Positions 47,001-58,840 of a stretch of DNA of 64,000 nt are shown piece by piece; the first letter of the stretch is position 1, and each line of letters starts with the position of its first letter. This DNA is from Ceratothoa steindachneri. Lineage: Eukaryota; Arthropoda; Malacostraca; Isopoda; Cymothoidae. Both the position numbers and the translations under genes were made by a program. Location: assembly GCA_963969495.1 (NCBI GenBank), contig OZ018322.1:158130848-158194847 (forward strand). Direction: 5' to 3'. The notes beneath the pieces were generated by a model, which ran no database searches, was not told the origin of the DNA, and saw only the letters and a list, made by a program, of their open reading frames with translations.

Positions 47001-50000
47001 AGAGATGGATGGTTAAGGTAAAAGGTTGGTGTTAAATGATTATACTCCCCAGTTGACCAGTGTTAACTTATCTTCTCTATTTCTGTTGTTGGCTTCGGTA
47101 TACGATGGCGAACGGGGATTCGTCATCGTCGGCTCCAGCTTGTGTTCGAGCATCGGTTCCGTCCTCTTTTGTCCGGAGAGATAATAGATAGAGGGAGAAA
47201 GGTAGCGTAGTTAGATAAAAAGGAGAAAGAAGGGGTGAATTAAGAGAATGGGAGAAGGAAATAGTGTTTTCTAGGTAGTTATGGAACATTCTTGAAACTT
47301 CATAAAATTCGTGTGAATTCTGGAAATTTCTTATTGAATTTCGAAAGTTTTAGAATGTTTTTTAAAAACACATTTTTCTCAACCATTTCACTGTTTTTTT
47401 AAAAATAAGATTAAAAATTTAATACCATGGATTGAAAAAATTTAAAGCCTATTGCCCTTTATATATATTGTTTTCCCCCAAATTAATACTTCCTTAACAT
47501 TATTTTCCAAATGGGTAAATATAGAAATTCAGTATCCAACCTACAAAAGTAAATTCATCGGATCAAAATAGAATTTTCCATTTACTTTAAATACAAACAA
47601 TTGGTAAATAACACTTTTAACTCAGAAACAAGAAAAAGAAATTTTTTCTTGTATAGTGATATTAAATGTGACTATGATTCACAATTTTTTACCTACGGAC
47701 TCTTAAGGCAAGTAGATTCCATTTTAACTCAAAGACAACCACACAATCTTATGTGAGTAGGCGATAAGAGAGGTCTCTCTTGTACCGCGTTGAAATTAAT
47801 ATGCTTGCAGTAAAGACAGAAAAGAAAATGGAAAATCTCATTCGTAGACATGTTATACAGGAAAAGGACACTGGTATCTTTCTTATTTACCGGGCCTTTT
47901 TATATTGCAAACTTATTCTGAATTTGGCCGTTTTCATCTGCCTACTACAATGTTTTGTTAAACTAGTAAAATACTTATGAAATCAGTTTGTAAACATATT
48001 GACTGACGTGATTTTTATTATGTAAATAGTTAGGCTATTTCATCATTGTATAATTTCAAAACCATTAATTATTAATTGGCGCAAATTTATGTGAAAATTT
48101 ATTTAACTATCCTGGGTTTCCTTGGGAAGAACCAACGGTCACGTTTTCCTGTTACGACGGGGAGAGAGGGGAGATATTCGAAAAGTCTTCATTCTATTGT
48201 GTGCGTTTGCTTTCCTCGGTTGCTTACGTGTTAACGATTCTAATTTGCTTTGTTTGGCCTTCGTTTTGTTTTTATTAACTAGACTTATCCCGACTCGGGA
48301 GTGATACATAGCTCATCTCTTACAATTGTAACGCTTTAGCTCTCAGAGGTAATTACGTGTTATAAATATAATATAAATTTAGGTGCAAGATTATGGCAAA
48401 AATATTTCCCTGAATGAAAATAACTAATTATGTCCCTTCTTTAACTGTAATGGTGGTTGTATAGTTAAGGTCAGGAAATTTACCCCCCCCCCACGAATTA
48501 TAGCTTATCCTTTTCATAAAGAGGATGAAAAGCACTCTAAGAGACGCTCATTCTCGCTCTCATTTTAGGATGGTGGTCTTAAAATTATAGCTGTTATTTT
48601 GGGGGCCAGAATAAAACTCCTCAATTACTACCTCAAAGCTCCTCCCAAACAAACAGCCTTTCTTATATATTTTTAATCGCTCGATAATAACTTTCTCAAG
48701 AAAGTTCCATTTACTTGTTTCTAGTCAAATTTGTATGATTACTATTATATCGTATTTTTCTGTATTACTTAAAACATTTTATTCGGGTATCTTCTTTCTT
48801 AAATTTGGAGCATTTTGATTAAATAAATTTTATTTATCTTTTAAATATTTTTCTCTTGATGATATAGAAAAAGAGAGAGAGAAAGTGAATGGGATAGAGA
48901 TAAGAGCATAATTTTATATTTGCAAGTATGCAAAAATTATACATTAGAACTGTAGCGTAAATAATTTCAATGTTTTATATATATGCTATTGTTTTCTTCC
49001 TCACTTCCAAGTAACACATATACACTATATGTTCCGTTTCCACTCAGATTGAAACTTGTGATTTGGAGTGTGCATGGCACTGGTGTTAGCTACTAAGCTA
49101 CTTTAGATACAGAACTGCAACCTCAACTCAGTCATGAGATTAGATTAAAGACACGGACAATTAATGGCTTTCACCAGGATTCGATTCAACGACTTCTCAT
49201 CTGAAGTTAAAAGAGCTCGTGTCTCATTTCCCAAATGGGAGGAGCGACTTGGCTTGACATCATAAACATAAATCGGCATTTTGAAAAATCCTTATTAGAG
49301 TCTGGGAAATAAGACCGTGTCTATCTTTCGTAATATGTGTCATTATGCTTTATTGAACCAATACAATGCACGTATCCAAATTAACAGCCAATTTCACTCC
49401 GCTGCACAGATGCACACCATAAAGGTAGGCAGGTGTGCGCAGTCAGTGGAAGAATGGCAGTGGAAAGAAAAGCTTTTGTATTAAAATCCAGGAAAATCAT
49501 CGCTGGCATATTCGCCAGCTATCAATTTTGAAGAAATGTTTTAACAAAAGGAATGAAGCTAGAAGTGAAAATGTGAAGTCATGCTGCAAGGAGACGAATG
49601 GGTGTGATAGTGAGCTGGAGGAATGGCAACTCTCTTATATGACTCTCCTTTCTACAACAAAGGCATGTCACTAAGCCTATAATTTAAGATACAGCAAAAT
49701 AAAAAAGCAAAATTAATGTAGCTAAGGCAAATAATTATTCGGAATATTAAAAATACACATGCAATGGTAGGCTGTTGGGAAGGAAGATATGGAAAAATTC
49801 TATAACACAGACGATGCAGTCCATTATCAATGTTGTTCTATCTCTTAAGTTTAAGTTTCTTTCTATTCAATTTTTTATTTTTCAAATCGAAATTTTTGAG
49901 AACAAGCTAAATGATATTGTTTTAAAAGTGTAAAAATATTGGGATACAGTGGTTTTAAGTTGTGTTAAAATATAGTATCTATATTCTAGAGGGGTTCCTG

Positions 50001-50430
50001 AGATATTTTCATTTACAAATTCAAAACTTTTCTTTACGTACCCAAGATTTAAATCACATTGACTTTGTCTAACATACTCGTATCATAATACTTTTGCAGA
50101 CAATCACAAGAAAAGCTTAGAGGGCTTCAGTCCGCAGAATATGATTCAGTGAATTACTTTAAACCCCAAATCTGTCATCATAGCAGTGTTTGGAGGAAAT
50201 TGTAGTAGTAAGTTAACCATTTGTCCTTCCCATCGAGGACGAAATCCAGATATTGGTACTCTGGTGAAAGGGGGGAGGGGAAAGGGAATATAAGTATCAT
50301 GAAGTAATGCGTTTTTCCAGATTACTATATCGGCAGGATTCCGTAGAAGGTTGCTTATTTTGGATGTGAAATGGGGTGGGGAATGATAGTTTCATTTTGC
50401 TGGGATATGTGCGTGATGATGCATTGAACA
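47001..50430. other. AT-rich intergenic DNA, no gene seen
   Basis: No recognised domain. A weak tRNA-like stretch at 49.16-49.25 kb (minus strand GTTGAATCGAATCC) was not convincing enough to annotate on its own. Confidence 0.5.
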
Positions 50431-50439
50431 CATTACCTC

Positions 50440-50540
50440 TGCGACTGTATGTTCAGCGTGATCCGTGATCCATTGGATCGAACCTGTACCTCCACTTAAA
50501 AGTTCAATGCATTATCCACTAAGATAGAATGTACATCTGC
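50440..50540 (-). repeat. tRNA-Lys-like SINE fragment
   Basis: On the minus strand the order is a D-arm-like TCTTAGTGGATAATGCATTG, an anticodon-loop-like ACTTTTAAGT (CTTTTAA, as in tRNA-Lys with anticodon UUU), and a perfect box B, GGTTCGATCC. The T-arm does not fold and the acceptor stem is lost, so this is a SINE or decayed tRNA relic rather than a working tRNA. The body and tail of the SINE were not delimited. Confidence 0.5.
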
Positions 50541-53500
50541 TTAAACAATTTCAAAATGGTATTAATCTTCTCCTCAAGGATATTTCAAAATGGATATTTC
50601 ATGGATGAAGTGTACTTATTTCCGAAAGCACGAGTAATTCAACTTTCTTTTAGCACAACACATTTTTGATTATTATTCATTACAATTTTTAGCACCACAC
50701 TAATTTTGTATATTTTTCAATAATAATAACCTTGTAAGATGTATAATTAACGTTGTGGTTCATAGTTTTAAACACTTAAATCTGACTAGCACGTACTGTA
50801 GGCTCGAGATTGTGATGGGCTGAGCTTAATTTTACACCTTACGTCGTAGATCCTGTTATTCCACTGTTTCCTTTTCTCTTTAAGGTAATTGCTTCATTTT
50901 GTTGCTTCAAGCAAGCCTGGGTAGACGTTGTTCAGAAGTTCATTCTGGTCTATAGCTCACTTTGTCTTGATAATATTCCGTGCATTCTCAATTAGTGTTG
51001 TTCAAAATTTTATAGACTCTCTTTAGGTCTGACCTTGAAATCTAGCTTTACTTTGATTAAAAATTTCTTCTTCAATTTGAGCAGCCAAGGTTTCAGCTTA
51101 AACTGAAAGTATTTGGTTGTCGTGTTCTTCTGTTTCAGCTGCACTTGTTGTTCGCCTTCTTACGCAGCACGATCACCCGTAACAGTAAGTAACAATTCGC
51201 AATTAATTTACTATTTAATCACTCAATGCTGCACTAAATACAGAATTTTCAGTATCCTTAAATTACTTGTAAAATTTCAGTAATTATGAGGTCATTTTAA
51301 AATTTATAAGTTCAAATGTTTGGTTTTCTATACCTCTATGCCATATAAATAAACAAAGAATCATTCTCTTTTATAACATATATAGATTAAATCATTAAAT
51401 ATTTACTAATTATAACACATTGTAATTAGGATTTAGTTATATTTATTAATAATTAATATATTTTGAAAAATTTTATTAATTTAAAAGTCATTAATTTAAA
51501 CCGACAGATCTTTCGATATTTGCCTTTCGTTCGGCATAGATAAAACAAAGGAATATTAACTTAACTTAGACAGAGGTAAATTACCTTTTCTCCCTAGTTT
51601 GATCCAGAGATGTGATATCAAGAGTTATAACCATGTAAATGGTTTTCCTACTAAATGTTGCTATGTACTATTTGGCAAAAGGGACATAGTGTTTTTGTGC
51701 AAACTTCGCAACTAACCTGTTAGCCTTGTTTAGGAAGTTAATCCTTGGCTACCGTGAGTTGCGGCTGTAAATGTCTTTTTTTATTTTGTAGCAAATCTTC
51801 AGTATCTTTGTATTTAATCTTAATCAATTCCATGGAAAATTATTCAACACTTTTTAATGTTCTCTCATGACTATTTTTGGAATAAAATAGTGCAGGCTTC
51901 GGCAAACCGTGGCATACGTGACAAACTTGAAACGCGAGGTATCTATCCTTGGCACGTGAAAAGATATTTCGTCTTCTTTAAGAAAGTATATATATTAAAA
52001 TTACATATTTTATAATGATAAAATTGAATTTATTTCTTTCAACGCAATATTTACCGTATATTTTGGGAATATCGACTTAAGTTTGTTCGCAATGTTAGAT
52101 TATCTACATTGTGCATTATAGTTGCTTGGCACTCAAGCCCATAAATTCTCCCTTAATTTTAATGGAATTAGCAGGCAAGGCCAAAAGGCTTGGCAACTTC
52201 TGAGGTAGTGTAACAGCCATAAACGCTTCTATAATTTACTATACATTTATTCCGTGCTCTTGGGCTTTTTATAAAATATGGTTTATGGTGTACCATCTCG
52301 TCAATTAGAGTGCCAGTCCCTGACAGAATGACTTAAACACTCCCTATCACCTCCCTCTCGCTTCTTACCCATATATGTGACAATATCTGCCATTTCCCTT
52401 ATTCTTTTGAAGACACCCATCTTTTAAGCGGCCTTGCAACCCTTCATACATCGTTTATTGTCACCTAATTTTGCAATTAAACAAAATTTTAGCCACGGAA
52501 ATTCTACTTATGAGAACACACAAATTCTCTTTGAATAATTACGAAGCATTTTAGCTTCTTTTTTTTTTACTCGTATTTTACGAATTCCAAAGGGAAACAT
52601 TTTAATTCCATTCTATGTTGTGTATAGTGCCTAGTCCTATTATTTTTTTATTTTGATTATGCTTCCCCACTTTTACACTTCACCAAACTTTACAACTTTC
52701 CATGCAAACGTCTTTTGAAACACATTCCATTTAGCGTTGCCCACATTAGTCTTCCTTATTTTAAAAGTGAATGTAAAATAATGTTTTGGCATTTCAATTC
52801 TCGATAAAATATTTATTTCTGAATTATTAACTCTTTTATTTTAGTTTACTCTCCCACTGCTCCCTTGCAGAGGAATACCCGGTGTTGATAAGGGCTTCTT
52901 CATTTGAAAAACATTAATATATACGATGATGACTGCTTTGTAAATCTACTGAATTCATCCCAAAGTCATTTGATAGAAAGCACTTTTCCTTTCTTCTCCC
53001 CTAAAATTGAAACGCAAAGACAAACTCCCGCGTAGATGAAAGAACAAAAATAAAATAAGAAGCATTGTTCTGACAGGTGTGAAATGTTATTGGATTCAAT
53101 ATTCAAATATCGATATCTTTCATTAAAATAAAAATATTTTCTCGCTACGGTGACTGAAAGTACTATAAAATGTTGCGTTTAATTTACGCCTGAAAATAAT
53201 TTATTTTCTCGTAAAATAGTTTAATTATATTAAAATTTTGGAAGATTGCTAAAAACCTCTTCCAGTTATATTGAAAAAATAGGAAACTTGCAAAATAGAG
53301 ATTAAAAGATTCATTTAGGAATACTACCTTATTGGCTTTGTTTACATGTATACCAAAGTATGTCTACCAAGTAAGGGACATAAATTAGATTTTTTGTGAT
53401 GTTATCCATAATTATTGTGATTATTTTTAATTTTTTAAACGAAAGGAATCAACATTCTTGAAATATCAATTGCACGTTTCTGAGCAAGAAGAGCTCGCTG

Positions 53501-53990
53501 GCCACTGCACTCACACCAATAGGCTCTAAAAGGTTAGCAAACGGGATCCCACTCGAAATTTAGTGGTATTAATTCATTGGGGAGGGTTTTTATATCAATC
53601 TCTGCTGGCTAAGTGATAATATGAATATGCAAGCAGACTAATTATTAATTGTTTAGATTAAACCATAGAAGCGAAAACTCACTAGTGAATCACTCGAACG
53701 TGTTTAAGCGAAAGTTTCGAATGAAATTGGTGAAGATGGAGGTGGAAATGTGTGAAAACTGTATAACCCGAGTAGTTTTTAGAGGAAATTAGTTGAGTTG
53801 TTATTGATTAAAAGCTTCAAAGAATGTATCTAATACATCATTTCACTAAGTATACAAAAATATATTTCCAAATTCACTAATTGCAAGGTATTCTAAGATC
53901 ACTCGTTGGCACTAAGTATCCAAGAACCCAAAATATCATTGCCTTAGCTCCGCAAGGAGAGATTGCATCGCATACCTATTAAGCAGAATT

Positions 53991-53992
<2 letters not shown>
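50541..53992. other. AT-rich intergenic DNA, no gene seen
   Basis: About 3.4 kb without recognised coding, RNA or mobile-element signals on either strand. Confidence 0.5.

Positions 53993-54039
<47 letters not shown>
53993..54039. repeat. (TA)n microsatellite
   Basis: An uninterrupted TA tract of about 47 bp that leads directly into a CACAAAG sequence and then the 22-bp minisatellite. Confidence 0.97.
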
Positions 54040-54042
<3 letters not shown>

Positions 54043-54056
54043 AAGATAATATTTTG

Positions 54057-54146
54057 CATATACAGAGAGAATACATGGCATACACAGATAGAACACGTGA
54101 CATACAAAGAAAGAAGACATGACATACATAGAAAGAATACATTACA
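54057..54146. repeat. 22-bp minisatellite, 4 copies
   Basis: Units start at 54057, 54079, 54101 and 54123, each of the form CATACACAGAAAGAATACATGA with a few differences. Scattered single units follow to about 54250. Confidence 0.85.
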
Positions 54147-54259
54147 CACAGAATAAATTTGTATACTCATATAATAATTGATATGCACTGGAAGAAATTT
54201 GGCATACACAGAAAGAACATTTTACCTACAGCAAGAGAATACACGGCATACCCAGATCT

Positions 54260-55464
54260 CTTTAAATTCGGATATAAATTCAGGTTCGGAAATTTTGTAA
54301 TAAAAGGATATTCTATCAAATCCTTTGACAGCCGTAGGGTGTTTATAATAACCATTCCACTACACATACTAGTGCTATGTATCTGTATAATGTTAAGTAT
54401 ATCACATTGATGGCCTGAGAACAAGGTTGTAAATAGGCAACTCAGAATCTTAATTTCTTTTTCCCGCTGTTAATTTACTTATCATTATGTGCAATAAAGA
54501 AAGAATGAGAACTAAATTCAGCCAAATCTTTGTTGTTTATTTAATTCCCAGTTGTGGATGGAGTGATAAAGCTTCTTGAGAGGGATTTTCGAAGTTTATT
54601 TAATCAAAGTGCTGCGCAATACTTTCCATAGTTATTTATATCATAACCATTTGTTGCAACTAAGAAAGGGACTGGGAAATAAGATTCAACAGAAGGAAAT
54701 TCACGATAGTCCTGCTTTCAAGGAACAAGGTAACATATATTTTAGTAGTACAACAAAACTAGGAATACCAGTCAAAACGTAAAGTCTTGGGATTAAAAAT
54801 ACCATCAAGAGGGTATAAAAATGAGATTTCAGAAAAAAACAAAAACAAAGGAACATTGACGATAGACCTACTTCCAAAGCGAAAAAAAAAATACAAGCCT
54901 TTAAGATGTGAGGTAATAGTGTACGCACACATCCCAATCAAAAGCCAAACAAAGACAAAAAGTTGGAAGTCTCAAGGATACAAAATTGATCTCATGCTGT
55001 TATAAAAACACCTGGAGAAGAAAAAAAAGACAGAGCAGTCTAGATTCGACCATAAACCTCTTATAGACTCAATTTCTCAACGCTAATTATCAGCTAAGAG
55101 TTGCATCGTTGCTTAATGCAAAAAATTAAATCAATGACTATAAAACACTCCAATTAGGTATGCTATAAAAGGTCTAATTTACCAATTCAAGAAACCAAGC
55201 AGGATAAAGACAGAAAATATAAGTAATACAAAAATACTCCCTACATACGTTATAAATTCTTACATGTAAAGTGTATTGTTTCCGATAAATTTAGACGCAC
55301 ACTCAATTCGTAATTTTTGTATCTATTGTTCTAAGAAATGAAGTAATGAGACAAATTTTGAGGAATTTTTCTGAGCAATTATCATCAAATTAAATCAGCA
55401 TTTCAAGACAAGGTCTGCTGAAGAAAAGTCGCCTGTTCTCAGACCTTACGACCTTCAAAACTTT
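54260..55464. other. AT-rich intergenic DNA
   Basis: Nothing recognised. The frame at 54.58-54.78 kb and its reverse frames have no known motif. Confidence 0.5.
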
Positions 55465-55818
55465 CAATAATTTGCGGACTAACCTTGGGAGGACCTTGAC
55501 AATTTTATCATTCATAAGAAAATATATAACAACTTAAGGTTTTCAAATTTCGTTAGAATTCGCTGAATAGTAATGCTGTTATTGTAAAATAATTAGCCGG
55601 GTAACCTTAGGAGGACTTTGACAATTATATCATTTGAAAGAAAATGTAAAACAACAAAAGGGTTTCAAATGTAGTTAGGATTGGGAGAATAGTTATGTTG
55701 TAGTGCCAAAACAAAATAGTTCCCAGGCTAACCCTTGGAGGACTTGTTAATTATATCATTCGAAAGTGAATGTAAAAGAACATAAGAGTTTCAAATTTCC
55801 TTAGAATTGGCCGATCTG
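55465..55818. repeat. Tandem array, ~124-bp unit, 3 copies, inverted relative to 6.0 kb
   Basis: Three units share an AATGTAAAACAAC-like landmark near 55529, 55651 and 55777 and a CTAACCTTGGGAGGACCTTGAC-like motif (spacings 122 and 126). They are the reverse complement of the array at 5.99-6.59 kb: ATGTTGTTTTACATTC there equals the landmark here, and TTTCAAATTTCGTTAGAATT matches in reverse. Confidence 0.8.
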
Positions 55819-57078
55819 AAAAAAACTGTGCGAAGTTAGATGAAGTAAAAATCTGTGAAATATATATGGATACATGTCCCTCCGCAGGCGTTGGATTCCC
55901 GCAATCATCCAGATTTTAACTACAGCTACAAATCTGTGCGGACTATGCTACCACTACTCCTTCCCACATAGGATGGTTACAAATCATACGTAACGTTTTA
56001 CTAATTCATTGTTTTAACTCCCTTAGTCCTTCTTTTACATGCAATCTCGCCTGTTGCCATCGATTGTTCAATCTTGCGTATATATTTTTCCCTTATTTTC
56101 CTGTGTGTCAGAGAGAATGTGAATAAATTCTCTTAGATAGAACTAGTAAGGCGTGGCAGAGGATTTTATACACTTATAAACCACCTCTGTCTTGCCGACA
56201 TATAGAAGAGAAAGTTATGAAGGTTATTACATCCCACCCTTAAAACATCTTTCATTCTTCACACATGTGATGTTTAAGACGTAGAAATGATGCTAAGAAT
56301 ATTGAATTAGGATGAAATGAATTAAAAACAAATTAATTTTTGCCTATTTTTAACATATTTACATAAATTATAGGTTATAAATACATCTTATATGTTTTTA
56401 ATAGGGCAGAATAAATAGTGTTGTCTCAGTTTAGTATAAAGAAAACAGCTGGGCAGATGAAGTAAGAAATGTGACAGGCAATCGAGAGAGAGAACGTGAA
56501 AAAGATGAATGTACAGAGAGAGAGAGAGCGAAAAAGAGAGGAATTTGTAAAGTATGTAGAATATAGGCAATTTAAACAAAAATAATAGGTCAAGTCGGGG
56601 AGATCAAAATATGTGTGAAAGAGAAATGGTCTAAATCAAGAAAGTGACCTGGATGTTTGCAACGAAAGGATCTAAATAAGACACGAACTTTTCTCTTACT
56701 AAGTCATAACTCTAAAACCATTTTTTACAAACTATCTATAATGCAAAATTTAAAGCCATTGCGGTAACAAACTTATTAGAACTTTGAAGAAAATAAACTG
56801 TGGAATATGTCAGTAATCTAGAAGGGACTCAACTTTTTTAGCCTTTTAATGGTCTTTCATTAATATCAATATATTTCTGATGTGCCTGTTGACCGAAATA
56901 GCCATTGAAATTCTGTCTAAATACATCGTTTTCGAGATCGCTATCCTAAAAAGGGGCAGGAAGGAAATGTATTTTTCCTAAGTTTGTACTTCAGTGTTGA
57001 AGATCGTAAACTTCGGAAACAATGATTCTTATTTTCCATTTCATGCGCCTTCAACATGCCAAACTATTAGGTATTAAA
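55819..57078. other. AT-rich intergenic DNA
   Basis: Nothing recognised apart from a (GA)n-type tract at about 56514-56530. Confidence 0.5.
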
Positions 57079-57176
57079 AATGTGGCCAATATTATCATTT
57101 GTGTTGGTCAGTATTTAAAAAATTGCAATGTGGCCAATATTATCATTTGTGTTGGTCAGTATTTAAAAAATTGCAA
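57079..57176. repeat. Perfect 48-bp tandem duplication
   Basis: Two copies starting at 57079 and 57127 are identical over 48 bp, plus two more bases. They start AATGTGGCCAATATTATC and end AAAAATTGC. The lack of any difference indicates a recent event. Confidence 0.95.
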
Positions 57177-57509
57177 TCTATTATGATAGTTCTTAAGAGT
57201 CACTTTCTTAATTTAATAAAATACTCTACACAATTTACATTAAAAGCGTCCATGTGAAAATGGTTGCTCTGTAAAGGTTAAGAGGAGTTTTATTACTTTG
57301 TACGACATTTCATTCATACTACGATAGAAGATAAGGTTCTATCTATCTATCGTTTCGCATTTATAATAAAAGTTTTGAGGTAATTTTCGCCCCTTAAAAA
57401 GGAATAATTCAGATTCGCAATCATATTTGTATTAATGTGTTCGAAAAATAATGAATGTACATATATGACCTTTCTGGATTGAGAAGACAACAAGCTAGGG
57501 AATAATTTT
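57177..57509. other. Intergenic DNA
   Basis: Nothing recognised between the 48-bp duplication and the solo LTR. Confidence 0.5.
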
Positions 57510-58840
57510 TGTGATAGAACGGTCTGAGGCCGCTTAAATTTAGCCGCTATCACATGTTTAGAAACACATGCTACCCACGTGCATCTGCGAGAGGAAGCAG
57601 AGCGCGTTATCGCCCACCTTAGCCAATATTTAATCAAGTAGGTTCATTCCCCCGTTTCGCCTCCATACGTCGATCTCGCCAGATTGAGTTGGGCTTATAG
57701 GCAGATAAGGTATTTTCCCAGGCGCGACCGGGACATTCATCCAAATTTTCCCACTCAATTATCCCCTACGCCATAGAGACGGCTCCGGGTACTTATACAA
57801 TAGCCTACCCCAAGCAGATCAGATCCTGATTATCTTCGCGAGGCATCACGCCGATCCGGTCTCCCTTGTGCACATAGGAACTCTCTACCTCGAGAACCAC
57901 CTTATTGTCCAGAAGAGGACAATATCTCTTGAGTGCCAAGGTTCGGGCCTTCTAGACGCCAAGTCAACAAGGCCCCCCTGTTGTTCAGAAAGAGAACAAC
58001 GTTAGAACAGCCATTGTTCTTTGAGCCCGTTTGACAAGAGACGGTTCCCACCCCCCCTGTTGTTCAAAAAGAGAACAACGTTAGAACACCCATTGTTCTT
58101 CAAGCCTGTTCGTCAAGAAACGGTTCTCATTCCCAAGACATCACGTCAGGATAATTAGTTCCCCCCCTTTTTAACGTTCTTCAAGAGAACGCTCGGTTTC
58201 AACAATAACCTCCATTGTTCATCTAGTACATCCCCGATTTGCTGTCACAAAGATCGCTCGTACTTCCGAGCCCCACTTTCCTCTCACTCTTTGAAGACAG
58301 TCTTTTCCCTTCGCTAAGGACAACCCTCCTAAAAACCCTTCTGCTGGAAATCGCAAGTGGACCGAAGATTCCTTCGCATCGTCTTCCTCTGCACAACAAC
58401 TTTGTAATTACTTAAGCTGAGCATTACCTTTAATCATCTAACCTTTTGCCAACGCTACCCTGTGCTTTAAATGGTTTAGCAAACCATTCTCCCCCTTTAA
58501 TTTTTATTTGTTTACCTTTTTAATTCTCTCCAAATCTTAATCCTCGGATTAGTCAGATATTCCCACAACCCTTTTCATTCTCCGTTTATGTAAACATTTT
58601 TTTTTTGTGTGTTGTTGATAGTTTAATTAATAAAACTCTATTTTATTAATGATAGCCATATTATTATCCTTGTGCTCCGTTAAACTTCTTAAGCATATTG
58701 AAGATAAATAAGCCTCTACAGGCCCTCACCCCTTTTGAACTAACCTCAGTCAATCGAACTACCACGCACTTGAAATATTAGAGTAATTCCCTCAACGAAT
58801 AGTTATATATGGTATATCGTCGAGAGTCTATTCTACGACA
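57510..58840 (+). repeat. Solo LTR of family A
   Basis: The plus strand starts TGTGATAGAACGGTCTGAGG and ends GTCTATTCTACGACA, matching the LTRs of element A in reverse complement along the whole length. It includes the GTTGTTC...GAACAAC repeats near 57.98-58.2 kb and AATAAA at 58629-58634. Only about two or three of the ~78-bp repeats are present, against four in A. The flanking pentamers (ATTTT and ATCCT) match at three of five positions, so a clean target duplication is not visible. There is no internal region beside it. Confidence 0.88.

Noticed and set aside
49160..49246. tRNA-like sequence on the minus strand with GAATCGAATCC
   Set aside because: Box B is one base off and box A is not clear; the small hairpin ACTTC/GAAGT has a 6-nt loop, not 7. 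Possibly a SINE relic, but not supportable alone.
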